This document shows, piece by piece, positions 1-12,925 of a DNA stretch of 64,000 nucleotides. Within the stretch, counting starts at the first letter, position 1; each line of letters opens with the position of its first letter. Both the position numbers and the translations under genes were made by a program. This DNA comes from Setophaga petechia (Eukaryota > Chordata > Aves > Passeriformes > Parulidae): the NCBI GenBank assembly GCA_024362935.1, contig JANCRA010000003.1, positions 10,282,001 through 10,346,000 on the forward strand. Direction: 5' to 3'. Below the pieces are notes generated by a model. It saw only the letters and a program-made list of their open reading frames with translations, searched no databases and had not been told where the DNA came from.

Positions 1-860
1 GTTGCAGAAACAGAACATCACAGCTCATAGAGGTAGAAAATCTTCTCCTTAAATGAAGTAAGGTGAAACTTTCTGCTTTTGAATTACAATGGTTCCCATA
101 TGCTACCATTACTGCTCTGTAGGTAAGAATTACAGAAGCAGTTTCATGTTGGGGATAGAATAGATCTTTGATATTATGTATCTGGCCCATATGAGAAAGT
201 TCCAGCTCTTTCTGTGGCAGAGGAGGCCACAGCTGTGTGGAGTCTGTTTTACATCTAGACTGTTCCTCAGTGGCTTAAATGAGCACTCTGGGTTCTTGCT
301 GAACCAACAAGTCTTGTTCTGCCCCACAGTATGCAGTAGGAGCCAATATTAGCTATGTCCAGCTATCTCCAGGAAGTAAAATTTTTATTTACCTTGAAAC
401 TCCAAGCTGCTACTTTTGTTAATCCCATTTCATATACCCCTTTAGTTCAAATTGGATTGTCCCAGCTCTTATGGATGAATAAGCTGAATTCAGAACTGGA
501 GCTTTCCCATTTGTAGTGGCTTGGGGCAGTGGTAGCAGCTGGGACCATGCAGGAGAACCCCTCCATGCCTCCTCATCCCTTTTGCAGCACTGTACCAAGC
601 TGCAATGGCCAATTTTAGGCTACTCATATGAAGAAGGAGGAAAATGTCCTGACAGGACATTTTCCACATAGAGCTGTTCCTTACTTCTTCAATGGAAAAA
701 TCAGCAGGCTGGTTTTGGCACCAAAGTTGCTATTTGGACCTCAGTGCTTTAGTATCTTTGATACTAATCCCAGCAACAGGTATTTTCAGACAGTAATTCC
801 ATCTTTATTGGTACTTTCTTGACTATGCTAAACAACTTTTTAATTTTTTTTTCTTCTCAG

Positions 861-1007
861 TGCACTGCCATGTGATTATCTATTGAATATCTCTCTTCCA
901 CATCTGTTCCCACTGATATTGAGCAAGGATGTTCCGGTGTTCTTGGAAAAAGATTACCAGAATTCAACACTCTATCTCAGACTAGGGCTTCTCAAAGTCA
1001 GTGAGAG
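861..1007 (+). CDS. Candidate internal exon, unidentified protein
   Basis: A long pyrimidine tract ends in ttcttctcag at 851-860, a very strong splice acceptor. A donor (GAGAG|gtaaca) follows at 1008. The 147 nt between them are open in only one of three frames; the other two hit stops within the first 27 bases. The open frame takes one base from a split codon, runs 48 codons starting ALPCDYLLN and ending LRLGLLKVSE, and leaves two bases for the next exon, so the exon is phase-symmetric. No domain is recognisable. No convincing upstream exon was found before 861. It could be part of a plus-strand gene that starts left of the window, a lncRNA exon, or chance: an open run of this length is expected a few percent of the time in AT-rich DNA. 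Confidence 0.35.
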
Positions 1008-2236
1008 GTAACAAAAAAACTTAATTCTTTCTTGGTTCTATTGGTTATACTTTTACTGGTATATAATAGAACTGTACAAATGACCCTCTTGGAGAGATTC
1101 AAGCCTGCATCTGTCCATTCTCTCCCGTGTCATTGTCAGCAAAGTCAGAGTTGTTTTGGTCAACTGCTCAGTGTCTGATGTGGTGAGTGAGGACTGACTG
1201 ACACATGCAGAATATAAACTTCTTTTGAATTAAAGCAGTTGGAGAACAAGAAAGCAAGCAAAACTGTTGAAAAATGCCAGTTATTAGAGCTGGACAAATT
1301 TCTGCTATTAGATAATGTAATTATTCCCCAAACTGTACTTAATTATCAGGTACACAGATAAATTGGCATTTTTATTCCTTTTTTAAATATTGAAAATTAA
1401 TTGAAAAAGGCTTTTAAGAAAGATAATTAAACAAATATGCTACGAAACAAGGCCATGTGCAATTTCATTTTATGTGTAAATTACATGTAGGCCCAAAGGG
1501 GATGCAGTCTTATTATACAGTTTGTTCCTCTATTAGCATTTCAATGGAAAGACTTTTCCTCCTGGTTCAGAGGAAAACAAGGAAAGCAAGAGATATATGC
1601 TCGAGCTACATATAGATAGAGGGCCTGGAAAAGCTCTGTTATTCCTCCTCTCAACCCCCAAAAAAAGGAATGAAAGAGGATAAGGTTGTGATCTCTGCAG
1701 ATGAGAGGAGATTGCAGAAGTGTGAAGTACAGCTGATTTCATTCTTTAGTAGACTGGACTGCAACTTGAATCAGGTCCTAAGTCTTGATACTGTAATGTT
1801 AGTTCCCTGCTGGAATCTGTTCATGGCAGGACCTCAGTACAGAGTACAAAACCCAGCAGAAACAGTTATATTGAACCTCTCTGCTTTTCCAGCACCTACT
1901 TTCTTCAGACAAATAAATGCAGAATTCAGAGAACTGTAGCTACTAATCTGAAGTGTTTAAACACAGTACAGAACAGTTGTATTTATAGAAAATCTGAGAA
2001 AATCAGCTTCTGAGGTTTTCAGCTTCAGCTCTTCCCCTCTCACTAAGTTCCTGACATCTCCCCCAGCCAACTGTGGTGTGTTTAGCCACATAATCATTAT
2101 CCCTTTGTGGTTTTCTGCACTTTAGCTTCAAATATATGGACTGCTGTCTAAAGAAACAAGCTATGTTGGGTTCATTTTAAGTTCACACTGTCAGAAAGGA
2201 CATATTGTGTGTGTACCATCATGGACACCTTAATTT
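1008..2236. other. Non-coding stretch, nothing recognised
   Basis: AT-rich unique-looking sequence. An open frame of 89 codons at 1670-1939 (+) has no splice context, no initiation context worth noting and no recognisable motif, so it is not called. No repeat family was recognised here. Confidence 0.5.
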
Positions 2237-2396
2237 GATCCAGAGAGGCTGTGGAGTCTTGCCTCTCAGGATATTCACAATCTGTCTAGACACGACCCTG
2301 TGCGACCTGCTCTAGGGGAACCTGCTTTAGCAAGGAGGTTGGACTAGGTGATCTCCAGAGGTCTCTTCCAACCCCAAACATTCTGTGATTCTGTGA
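2237..2396 (+). mobile_element. CR1 LINE fragment, 3' end
   Basis: Contains the canonical avian CR1 3' terminal text: gagaggctgtggagtct near 2243, then a run resembling gcaaggaggttggactagg, tctccagaggtctcttccaacc, and the terminal attctgtgattctgtga that ends at 2396. Only the last about 160 bp are present, the usual 5'-truncated form from target-primed reverse transcription. The strand is set by the ATTCTGTG tail lying at the right-hand end. Confidence 0.93.
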
Positions 2397-3100
2397 GAAA
2401 TAATTAGTGCTGAGAAAAGTGGCAATATTTGCCATAACAAGAAGGAGAGGACAAAGCAAGGTGGGTTCACTCAAGTGATCTGCAATTTAACATCGCAGAA
2501 TGTGCTGTAACCTAGAACAAGCAGCATCATACTGAGAAACTGACAGTGTATCCTGACTCTAGTTTCTCAGGAAGAGATTCAAGAGTGAGACTGAAAAAAA
2601 AAAGAAAATTTATTCTGAAGATAATAAAAATTTTTTGAGCTGAGAAACTTCATTTATTTAAAAGTTGGATGCGAACTGCCCAGAATTACCTTCCTGGGAG
2701 ATTATCCCAGCTTCCAATGAACTTTTAAATCTAATAGTAGACCAAAACTGCAACAAATGACTGGCAAGTTAAGCCAGATAAACTTAAACTAGGAAGATAT
2801 AAAAATATTTAACAGTCTGGGTAGTTTGGCAGAATAGCAAATTAGCAAAAGCAAATGAAGCTTTTGTACCTCTTTACTTTTTGAAGTTCATGCAACAATT
2901 TTTCTGAATCAAGGCAGGACAACTCTCTTCATTAATTTAAATAATTTTAAATTCAATTTTAATTAATAAAGAGATAATTAAGAGAAAATAGATTGCCTGA
3001 AATGTATGAGAAATCAGGCTAGATTATCTGCTTAGCCCTATCAGATCCTAATATTTCAAAATGTATGAAGTATTTTCAATTTTTTTTTTTTTTTATACAG
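2397..3100. other. AT-rich non-coding stretch
   Basis: No gene or repeat was recognised, apart from a T-run at about 3080-3094 that forms the pyrimidine tract of the candidate acceptor at 3099-3100. Confidence 0.5.
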
Positions 3101-3154
3101 TCAAAAGAAGAAGATTCTTATGCTTCTGCAATCAGGAAAATAATTTCCAAGTAG
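3101..3154 (+). CDS. Possible short terminal exon
   Basis: A 16-nt T-run and atacag give a strong acceptor ending at 3100. In phase 0 the following 17 codons read SKEEDSYASAIRKIISK and then TAG at 3152-3154. AATAAA follows near 3183, so a terminal exon plus short 3' UTR is conceivable. The candidate exon 861-1007 ends in phase 2, which would instead give a different 14-codon reading ending at TAA. The two can therefore be joined only in that second frame. This is weak evidence; poly(T)-AG combinations are common by chance. Confidence 0.15.
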   Translation, partial: SKEEDSYASAIRKIISK

Positions 3155-3498
3155 CTGTAAAGAACACTGTTACATTATAGGAAATAAAGACAGATATAAA
3201 GCTAATGATTAGCAGCCTTCCAGATGTACTATATTTTGCATAGAAAATTAAACAATGACTAGGTAATTGTTGACTACTGTTTACTGTAATAATTGTCACT
3301 GTCACCTTCCTTCTCACATTTTATCTACCTGTTGCCTTTCACATTGTATTGGAATTAAGTAAGAAAACAGTATTTTTTCTTTTTTTTCTTTTTTTTTTTT
3401 TTAATTAAAATTCAGACTTAATCTCTTCCAGGAACCTCTTTGTATATCTAACATATAAATATACAATAATAAGTACATAAATACTTTCACGTCTAATG

Positions 3499-3593
3499 AA
3501 AGATGTCCCTGCCCATAGCAGAGGGGTTGGAACTACATGATCTTTAGCCTTCCAACCCAAACCATTCTGTGATTCTATGATTCTATGATTCTG
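3499..3593 (+). mobile_element. CR1 LINE fragment, 3' end with octamer tail
   Basis: CR1 3' terminal sequence: gatgtccctgcccatagcag, then ggggttggaactacatgatc and ccttccaacccaaaccattc. It finishes with four tandem ATTCTATG/ATTCTGTG-type octamers between about 3563 and 3593. The octamer tail fixes the plus orientation. About 95 bp remain. Confidence 0.93.
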
Positions 3594-5325
3594 TAATTAT
3601 AAGAAAGGAAAATTGTATGAAGTCTCTTTTTTACATTATCTGAGGTGTTACTTTGTTTCCAGTGCTCAATGCTGCAGCCAGCAAACGAATGATCCAAAAG
3701 TACCTCTATGTGTTTGAGCCTCAAAAAACTACTCAACTCACAATTCTTTTCAAATCCTGAGATTATGCTAATATGATTTGTGGTTTGCTTGGCACTTTCT
3801 AGGAATACCTGTGCTTTCCAAACTTTGTCATTTGCATCATTTATGCAATAATATAAACTGTGATAAAGTGAGGTAATACATCACCAGATCCTGTCAAAAG
3901 GGAAAAGTGGCAGTAACGATGCCATCAGCTTCCCCCTTCCCAAAGCATGTAAGAAAAAGCTCTATGAGAAAGCAGAAATTGTGTGATATCTTCCAGCTTT
4001 TTATAATGCTGGGATTCAGTAACTCTTTTTACTATATAAAAATGCAGCATATCTTTGCCATTGTTGAAGTTGACTTTCCAATAGTTTTCTACAACTGATG
4101 TTTGTCTATAAAGGTGGTCTTATTGGGTGTATATCAGCTTGCATATGTTGTATTTTCCACTCTCAGTTTTACCCTCTATTTCAAAGGCTATGTGGTTTCA
4201 GAAGTATAGAGTGAGGTTCCAGTAGTTTTATCTGTGAACTTACAGTTTGTTATCAACATTTCTTCTCAACACTGGGGTAATTTAAACATCTAATTTATTT
4301 GCATCTGATGAATTACTAAATGAAGTCATGCACTTTAAATGGAATGGTCAAGCAGCCTGCTTGCTTTGTAGATGTTTTTTTCATGAAACATTTAATTGAT
4401 CCAGATACCCTCATTTCTCTGCTTCCTGGAGAAGGGTCACTTGTTAAGATCTCAGATCCTCTGTTTTCCCACAGATGCCTTTCCATGGGCTTCTGAAAGA
4501 AGACAATGATTATAAATGTGCTCCTTTTTCTGACTCTGTCTCACTGATGTGTCCAAACTTATGTCCTTCATTCTCTCTCTTTTAAAAGGGTTGTGGATGT
4601 GATTAGAGTTCGAGTCATAAGCTATAGGTGTGATTTCCAGCTGTTTCTGCTTAGACCTTAAAATCTATTCTGTAGTTTTCCTGTCTCTTTCTCCAAAGAT
4701 ATTTTCATCAACTATTGTTAGCAATAGCCTTTTAATTTCTTTATATAATCACTGAACATTGAAAGAGAAATTGACATTAAAAATGCCATTCTGGATACAC
4801 AATAAATTAGTTTATTAATAAAAGACAAACAGCACTTGCACTCACAGGGATGTTTTGTTTAGAGTTATATGGCTATTTCACAAATGAGACCTTTCCTGAA
4901 ATGCATGCTCGAAGATTTATACTCAGTTGGTTAAAAGATCTAATGGAGTCTTAAGACCTTTCCAATTCCAATTTTTTGGTACACTTATGTTCTTCCTCTG
5001 CAGAGAGGATGAGGAAAAAGGTTGCTTACTCTGAGTACTTCCCAGAGTTGGAGCCCGAGGGACACACCCCAGAACAGGGGACTGGGCAACATGCCCAGAC
5101 ACAGTGGTGGTGACAGAGTCACAACTGTGTATCAGTGGGCAAGAATAGACTGGATTGACTATAGCATTTTCTTTCAGGCTTCGAGTTTTAACTCTTCCCC
5201 ATTATTCTTGTTTAAGTTTGATGCCTAGTATATATAAATCACTGAATTGCAACATTAGAATTAAAGAAAAAAATGTTGAAGAGTAAACAGTGATTTAATT
5301 TCAGTGATTTTCAACATTTTGGATA
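3594..5325. other. Non-coding stretch, nothing recognised
   Basis: AT-rich sequence with only short incidental open frames. No repeat, RNA gene or exon could be supported. Confidence 0.5.
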
Positions 5326-5900
5326 TGTGCTGTATTTGGCTGTGGTAGAGTTAGCTTTGTTCCCATTGACTGGTATGGGTAGGGCCATGTTTTGGACTTG
5401 TGCTGAATACAGGGATGGAAATGTAGAGATGTTTTTGTTATGGCTGAGCAGTATTTTCACAGTGCTTTCCCCTTACTGCCATGCTGTTGAGGAGACTGGG
5501 AATGCGTGGAAGGCTGGGAGGAGACGCAGCTGGGACAGGTGACCCAAACTGACCAAAGGGATATTCCAGACTATATGGCACCATTCTCAGTGTATAAAGA
5601 GAAAGAGGGGGGACATTGGGAGTGATGGTGTTTGTCTTCCCAGCTAACCATTATATGCAATGGGGTTCTGCTGTCCTAGAGGTGGCTAAACACCTGCCAG
5701 CCCATGGGAAGCAGTGAATTAACACCTTATTTTGTTTTGCTTGTGTGTGTGGCTTTTGCTTTCCTTATTTTAACTGTCTTAATCTCACCCCATTATTTTT
5801 CTGTCTTTTACCTTTTCCATTCTCTCCCCAGTCCCAGTGGTGGGGGTCTGAGGAAGTTGCTGACTGGGGCTTGACTGCAAGCTGGGGTTAAACCACAACA
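5326..5900 (+). mobile_element. Solo LTR of avian ERVL-type endogenous retrovirus
   Basis: A complete-looking 575-bp LTR that starts TGTGCTGTATTTGGCTG and ends GGTTAAACCACAACA, with TG...CA termini. It carries the block gacccaaactgaccaaaggg (from 5541), a TATAAA at 5593-5598, acacctgccagcccatggga, and a terminal ctggggttaaaccacaaca. These match my memory of the common avian ERVL LTR. No gag/pol/env sequence flanks it, so it is a solo LTR left by LTR-LTR recombination. Flanking pentamers (ggata / gtgta) match at only three of five bases, consistent with an old, eroded target-site duplication. The 71-codon open frame inside it is incidental. Confidence 0.88.
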
Positions 5901-5939
5901 GTGTAATATAAAAAATAAAAACAGGTACAGGGTACTTAC

Positions 5940-5973
5940 TGGAAGCTGCAGGGTTATCTTCATGATCAGCTTG
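5940..5973 (-). CDS. Possible 34-nt microexon on the minus strand
   Basis: Read on the minus strand, acattctctctttag is a strong acceptor at 5975-5974. The donor CA|gtaagtac follows 34 nt later, at 5939. In the frame starting at the first base it reads QADHEDNPAAS. It lies only 39 bp outside the right end of the ERVL-type LTR. Both splice signals are good, but no partner exon was found, so this may be a cryptic pair. Confidence 0.15.
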
Positions 5974-8900
5974 CTAAAGAGAGAGAATGTGACTTTGAGG
6001 CCAGTTCCTGTCAACATGCAAAATTCATCTATTTATTACAAAATAAAAATTCAGAGCAAAACATAATTTAAAAACAAATATGATATATGATGGTATTAAA
6101 AATGAAAAGAGGAATAGAGCATGTCTCCCGATATATATGTATACATATATACATAGAGTTTATGTCTATAGTCTTTCCAGTGAAGAATCTGCCAGTCCAT
6201 GCCACCCTATTAATTATAAATAGATCTTAACCAAAGGATGTATGTTGTGTCTAGATTTAAAAGCATATGAGGTTCAGATATTTATGGGTGGAAGTTTTCA
6301 CAGTCCGCATGAGCAAGACAAAGCACTTTCAAATTGGGACTTGACACTTGTGATATGCATGCATGTCTCAGTTACACAGTAGTCAGAGGGGTAGGCATGC
6401 AGAGAAAGAATATTTTATAAGTCCATATCAGTAAACTTCAAAAGCAGGCCCAATGATGGAAGGGAAAGCTGCTCATAAGGTACAGTGAGCAAGAGCACAC
6501 CTCTAAAAGCTTGGCAAGCAAAAGCCAGAATGTGATAGATGCTGTAATTCAGAACCAGAGGCCAATGCAGCAGAGATACAGCTGGAGTGATGTACTGCCT
6601 GTTTGTGCTGCCAAGGTCTCTCTGAATAAGATGAAGTTTGAAGATCACATTTCTAGGAGATAGTTCAGCAATCAGTTCTGGATCCTAGACTTGATTAAAC
6701 TGCCAAATAAGTAAGTGATCTCTATGAGTATTTTAATTTGAATTTTTTCTGTGCAGGACTCTAATGTGATTTAATTTAATTTATATTTTTATTTTATGTT
6801 TTTACAGGACACACAAGCTCACTTTTGCTCCTTGAAATACTAACAGTAAATTAATATTCCCCAAGGGAAGTTACAAGTTGATTTAAAGGCATATGATTAA
6901 GAAGAACACAGTCCAGAAGAAAAGCTGTTTATGTGCAGCATAGGGAGTGAATCAGGTAAATGACCCTCTATGTGACATTACCAATATCACCAAGTCACCA
7001 AACTGTGAGGTTTCCTAAAGTTTCTAACAAAAATGAGTAGACTCCAGTTGGAAATTTGTTTATAAATATTAGAGGAAACATCAGAATATGTCAGATATTT
7101 TCAAAGGTGTAATCACTGCAGTCCAATGGAAATCCTGGCAGCAATCATCCCCAGGAGAATGGATTCAAATCATTCAGATGCAGGGAGATTGAAATTGCTT
7201 GACTGTAAAAAGTTTTGTAGTACAAAAACTTCATTTTGTTTAGGTCAGGGCATTCTGTATACTACTGAATATAATCAAAGTGTCACTGATTTTAAGGAAA
7301 ATATCCTTGTTATGTGAAGAAAACAAAATGGATGAATAACATTGCATAAATTTTCATAACATCCCATTTCATATTTCATTACTGGAAATATTTTGTTGAT
7401 TCATTTAGTGGGTTTTCTGTGTTTTTTAGTTTTTGTTTAATTTTTAACATTTGTATGCAGCTTATCACTTCTCTTCAAGGCAAAAATCATTTCACCTAAT
7501 TGTGTTTGGTGACATCATAGTACAAGTGGAACAAACTACCAAGTGATTCATCCCCTTCTGAGATTCGTGGGATCAATCATGCTCTGGAGGTGTCTGTCTC
7601 TCTTCACTGAAAACAGAGGCAGCTGAGATAATTGACTTAGACTAGGTGCCTAATTTTTTAATGATTAATGTTAGATGAGGTGAATCTTACTTAAGAGGGT
7701 ATTTTTAAGGGCAGTTGGTGTGTGTACAAACGTAATTAGTAATGCCATTATGAAAGTCCTCCATTTAATCAGAGAAATTCAAATTTGATGCTTCTCAATG
7801 ATAATCAGCATTCAGAATCAAATACCTTTTTATTATGCCAAAGAGTCACTGCAGGAAACTATGGACTGGGATCCAGTGGCTTTTCTTTCAACATCTTATT
7901 TACAGATGAAAAAACTTTCATTCTGCTGTGCCTTAACTGCAGCCATCAGTTGGTCTTCCATGCTGCAGTGTGACATGCATATTAATTTACAGTCCCAAAA
8001 AATGCAACTTTGAAGAAAGTAAATTGCTGTGTTCTGCAGCTATGTTAGAAAGAGGTATTTCATTGAAATGGCTCGTTCATCCTCTGTTCAAGCTAACGTA
8101 CTGTAGTAGCTGCTGTAAGTAGTCCAAGGGCATTTTGAAGAAAATAGGTAACTGAGTAACTCTGATTGAAAACAACCTAAAATTTGTAAGCGTGCCAAAT
8201 TCTTCCAAACATTAGGCCAGGACCCAAAACAATTCCAGTTTGCCTGTGTTCCATGACGCAAACTGTAGGTCAATTCAGAATCAGAATGCCTCTACTAAGC
8301 TTTCTATCCATTTATTTTTACTGAGGGTAAATCAAGTACATGCACACTTAAGAACTAAGGAGGCTTTAATTTTTCTTTTGATTCAATTTATTCAATTTAT
8401 TCTATTACTGAATAGTGCCAAAGGTAATTTTGAAGCGATCAGGTTAAAATTTATGTGAGCTAAAACAAAGAGGTGGCTTAATTGAATAAGCACACTTAAC
8501 TCATTAACCCTGTGCCACTGGGACTAATCAGTATGAACCCAGGGCTGCTAATAATCACAAAAGTAGCAAAGTTCTGCTTCTTGCTCTTGCACAGAAATGA
8601 AGAGGGGTAGAAACAGGCAGAGGGAAAGCAGAGGTGGTCTGTAGGTACTCCTGGAGTAAGAGGTGAGGCGAGAAAACAACATAAAGCAATAAGTGCTAGG
8701 TTCTCCAACAGAAAATCCTGCATTTAAAATAAAGCTGTTCTTCCCTCCCATTCTGAACAGAAGTTATTAGTTAGAAAGTGGAGCAGACAGCTGCTGCTTT
8801 CATTGTCATGAGTTATGGGAATGTGAGAAAGGTTGGGTAGTTTAAAACAAGAATGAAGAAATACTGTAGATCAAAGACCAGTGACCCCATCTGACCTGTC

Positions 8901-11900
8901 TTAATATAAAGAGGCATTGGAAAGGCTGGTGTGACAGGAGCCTCAATTTCACCATTGCTCAGGATGAAGGAAGGTAGGGACTGAGGGGAGCTGTGGGTCA
9001 TCTGTAACTATTTGGAATTCTCAATAGAGTGTTTAGTGAGCTGGGAATAGGTCATAACTGCTCCTTTAAATGCCAGGGGGACCATATCAATTCTTAAATG
9101 TTGAAATAAAGAGAAGGTCTTACAACAGCCTCTCTGTTAAAGATGGAAATAACATTTCATAAGTTCTCCAAACTGAAAAAGGAGTTTCATCTCAGTGGTA
9201 TGACATCTGTAGTTTGCACAGTACTTTGAGAGCACTGGGCAGAAAGGTATTATTTAAAGAATACATTTGAATATCTGCTACATTCAGAGGAGCATTTGGC
9301 GTAAAAATGTTTAATACTTACAATAACATCATTATCTACTCACTGTTCCAGGCCCTGAAGGAGACCAGGGCTCATGAACAGATTTACCTCAAGCTCAGTC
9401 TAGGCTAAGGGTTAGCAATACCACTGGAAAAAGTAGATACTTGCCAAAACCACAATACTCCAGTCAGGTTGAATGTTTTACTTCAAATTCTTAGAGGTCT
9501 TGGTAATCCATAATCTCAGGACCTCCATGTGTGTGCTGTACATAAGAGTAGGTCCTATGAATACTAGAAGAAAAAACTGCCTTGTCACTGAAGCCATTGA
9601 AATTTTGTATTTTGTGACAATTAGCATGGATTGTTAACTTTGGCCAAGAACATATTGCTTTTGGGAAAAAAACAAACAAAAAACCCAAACACTTTTAATA
9701 TACAATTTGACTTGAAAATATTTTGGAAAAAGAATTTTAAGTTAACCATGTTCCATATTTTCTAAGAGAGAAATTGTAGCTTCCCTGAACATGTGCTTAG
9801 AAAAATAATAATAATTACAGAATTATTTTACATCAAGATTGGTTAATATATTTTGAATTTTTGATTATGAATATTTTTGATTTCTAAAACAAAACATTTA
9901 AAATAAGTTCCTTTTTTTCCCAGATTTTTTTTTTTAGAAAAAATAATTATAATTTTCAGTATTCACCTGGAATCAGGGTTGTAAAATAATCAGTGAAATC
10001 TAGAGCTGTATCAATTGTGAGTCACAAGAGATTGCCCAGTCCAAGATCACAGCTGATGCAAAGTCAGCTGGGCCCATGCTATCCCTAATTGTGATGTAGT
10101 CTGAAAGGCTCCCAGGAAGGAAGCTTGTAAACCCTGAGCACCACCTGATTGAAGTCAGCTGGGTTTGTGGGGGGTTGTCCTAATGTTCAAGCCCCGTTTC
10201 CCCTGCTGCAAAGGAAGCTGCCTACTTCTTTCCAATCTCTGGTCAAATTATCAGCAAGGACGCTGCTGCCACTGCTGCTGCTGAAGCCTGGGAAAAGACC
10301 AGTCTGGCAGCGAGTGTTTCCAGATGCTTTAGGTGGAATAAGCCCTATAAATCACAATGCCTTGTGATTGATTTAAACTAGGGAAAAAAGATAAGCTGAG
10401 TTAAGGAATAGAACAAATGTATTGTGTTCCTCTTCGGCCTGCTCTTACCTAAACGAAATTGTTTCCTTCCAACATTCTTCATGGACAAAAATCTCTCCAG
10501 TCCACCTGTGAACTCCTGAAGCTTACATACTTCAGTGTACTCCCAAAGCTTGAGAAATTAAATCAAAGAATTACCTCTTCTGACTTACACAAGGTAGGCA
10601 CCCCAGAAAAGTATCACAATGCAATGGCATCACATACTAATGTTTGTTTAGAAAACAACTACTAATATAATAAGAATATTCAGGAATGAAAAATAATCTC
10701 ATACCCAGATTAAGTCTGATTCCTCAACACTTTTAACTTGCTGAACGTGAGCTTGATTAAATGCAGCATTTTTTGCACTGAGCATGACTCTCCATGAGAG
10801 AACGGCACCTTTGGAATAATGGGTGAGGAATAGCAAGGGCAAGACTGGTCAGGTCAGGAAACAAAGATTGCTTGTTCCCATCTTTTCCTCAGAGACTGGT
10901 CACAAAAGCTTCAAAAAACTAGAAGTCTGTTCTGTTCTCAGTGACTTACTAGTAAAGACAGTTAAATGGTAGTATTTTTAGATAATTCTTGAGATAATGC
11001 AGCACCAAGAAAGGCACATAGATTACAGTGCAGTGGGAAGTCATCAGGTTGCATTCCTTAAAATGGCTACATTTATATATATTTTGCCTGATTAGAACAG
11101 TGTGTCTTGGACATATCAGAACTCCATATTCTGAAGAATAAATGACAAGGTAAAAATAAGCTTAAATTTAGGAGTAAAAAAATGCACCTGTTCACTTTAT
11201 ATAGAGTATGTATTTATAGTGCTTTTAATGGTCATTAGCAACTGAAAATATGGAATGTTATAATTCACTAAGAGATGCACATTACTCATATGTTCAGAGA
11301 TTTTCAGATGTTGTATCTAAATTAATTAATATGTGTCTGCAAAGTGAGTTCAAGTAGATACAGTTGCATTTTAAATTTTTAACAGAAAACATGACCTCAT
11401 TTACTTATTTATTATTTTAATATTGAAAATTGCCAGGTACATCCTTCAATAAAACTATTTTTTATTTTAAGACTGTGGCCAGTGTCAGTGAGTGTGCTAA
11501 TAGGATGCTTGACAACTCCTGTAGAACATTTTCAGTGCAGATGCATTATTGCTTCATGAAGCATTCCCTCAAATATTATGAGTGACAACAAACCTGGAAA
11601 TGGTGCAAGACAGGAATTTCCAATCTACAGAGACAGTTCACGTTTGAATTCTCCAACACCAGAACATTATGCAATCACCCAGCACTCCATCTGTACTGTA
11701 ACCTCATGTCACAGAACTGCATTGTCTTCCTGAGAAGTGAGATACATAACATGCTTCCTAGGACCAAAATAAACTGCCTTGAAACTGCAGGATGTTTGTT
11801 TTGTACCTGGCATATGTTGAGACAGCAGCAAGTGGGTTAATAATTTTCTTTAGTTTATGTGCCTTTGGGCTATGCTGGGCTTATTGAGCAGAATACCCAG

Positions 11901-12703
11901 AGGTCAAATCTGAGTTGGGTTCTTGATTTTCTTAATTTAATTTTAATATTAAAGTGGTAACAGGCTATACTAAGCTCTCAAGGGAACTGCAGACATACTG
12001 CTCCATAGTTGTTCTTAGTCTTGACTAAGTCTCCGGCATTTAATCTTTGCTAAGGAAACTCTGGTTAGTGTGATATGCTTCTTCAGTTCTTATTTTGCAA
12101 CTCCCACCCTTCTGCTTTCCTTGAAGAAAAAGTTTTCAATGTTATATAGCCCACCTGGTTTTCGAGTCTGTAATGGTAATTTTTCTCAAATGGGAGGCCA
12201 GACTTGCAGCATTAAAGTGAGCCCTGAACTGGTGTGGTGTGGCAGTTGAGAGCCTTAAGGCAGCTTTAGGAGGATTTGTGCCACCTACCATTCCACATTA
12301 CATAAGTGCCTTTAGGCTCTTCAGTACGGCAACTGTCTTAGGGATTTAATTCCTTTACCTCAGATTCCCTTCGGAGTTGCAGGGAGAGCAAGGCACCTTA
12401 GGAGATGGTCAGCCTCAGGATGTTGTTACCCTGCTCAACATGTTCCTTCAGCTGTGCTCCAAACAGGTGGAATCACAGCTTTCTTCCATGTTGTAGTGCA
12501 GACCTAAAAACCAGGCATGAGCTGGCAATACTGAGAAACCAGCAGTGCTCTGCACCTTTGCAGTTCATGTGCACCTTTACATTTCCCTGTCTCCTTCAAC
12601 CTCCTTATGTACACAGTCCTACATGGTCTGACCTCATGGCAGGCGTATTTGCCCTTGAGAAAGTACTACAGCACAGAGGGCATCCACAGAACCAAAAATG
12701 ACA
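5974..12703. other. Long AT-rich non-coding stretch
   Basis: I see no supported exon, RNA gene or recognisable transposon. A short AT palindrome at 6132-6151 is listed separately. All open frames here (60-77 codons) lack splice or start context and overlap one another on both strands, as chance frames do. Confidence 0.5.
6132..6151. repeat. 20-bp perfect AT-rich palindrome
   Basis: The sequence tatatatgtatacatatata is self-complementary about the central GTATAC. It is an alternating purine-pyrimidine tract able to extrude as a small cruciform. It probably derives from a decayed (TA)n/(TG)n microsatellite. Confidence 0.8.
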
Positions 12704-12925
12704 GTGGCTGAGGCTGGCAAGGATCTTTAGAGACCAGATAGACCAAACTCCATCTCAGAACAGCATCAACTAAAACGAGTTTCCCAGAACCATGTCCATG
12801 TGGGGGCTTCAATATCTCCAGGGATGGAGACTACACCAACCCTCTGGGTAACTGGTTACAGTGTTTGATCTCTCTAAAGGTAGAAAAGCTGCTTCTTACA
12901 TTTATATATAATTTCCTGTATCCTA
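12704..12925 (-). mobile_element. CR1 LINE fragment, minus orientation
   Basis: Diverged CR1 3' region read on the minus strand. The plus-strand text gtggctgaggctggcaagga, gaccaaactccatctcagaa, the tctccagggatggagactac block and aaccctctgggtaact are the usual reverse-complement landmarks of avian CR1. Heavy divergence and loss of the octamer tail suggest an old copy. Its left end abuts a 98-codon chance frame at 12405-12701. Confidence 0.8.

Noticed and set aside
12405..12701. 98-codon plus-strand frame ending at a CR1 boundary
   Set aside because: Cys/Ser-rich composition with no known domain. It ends where the CR1 fragment begins, with no sign of a host exon.
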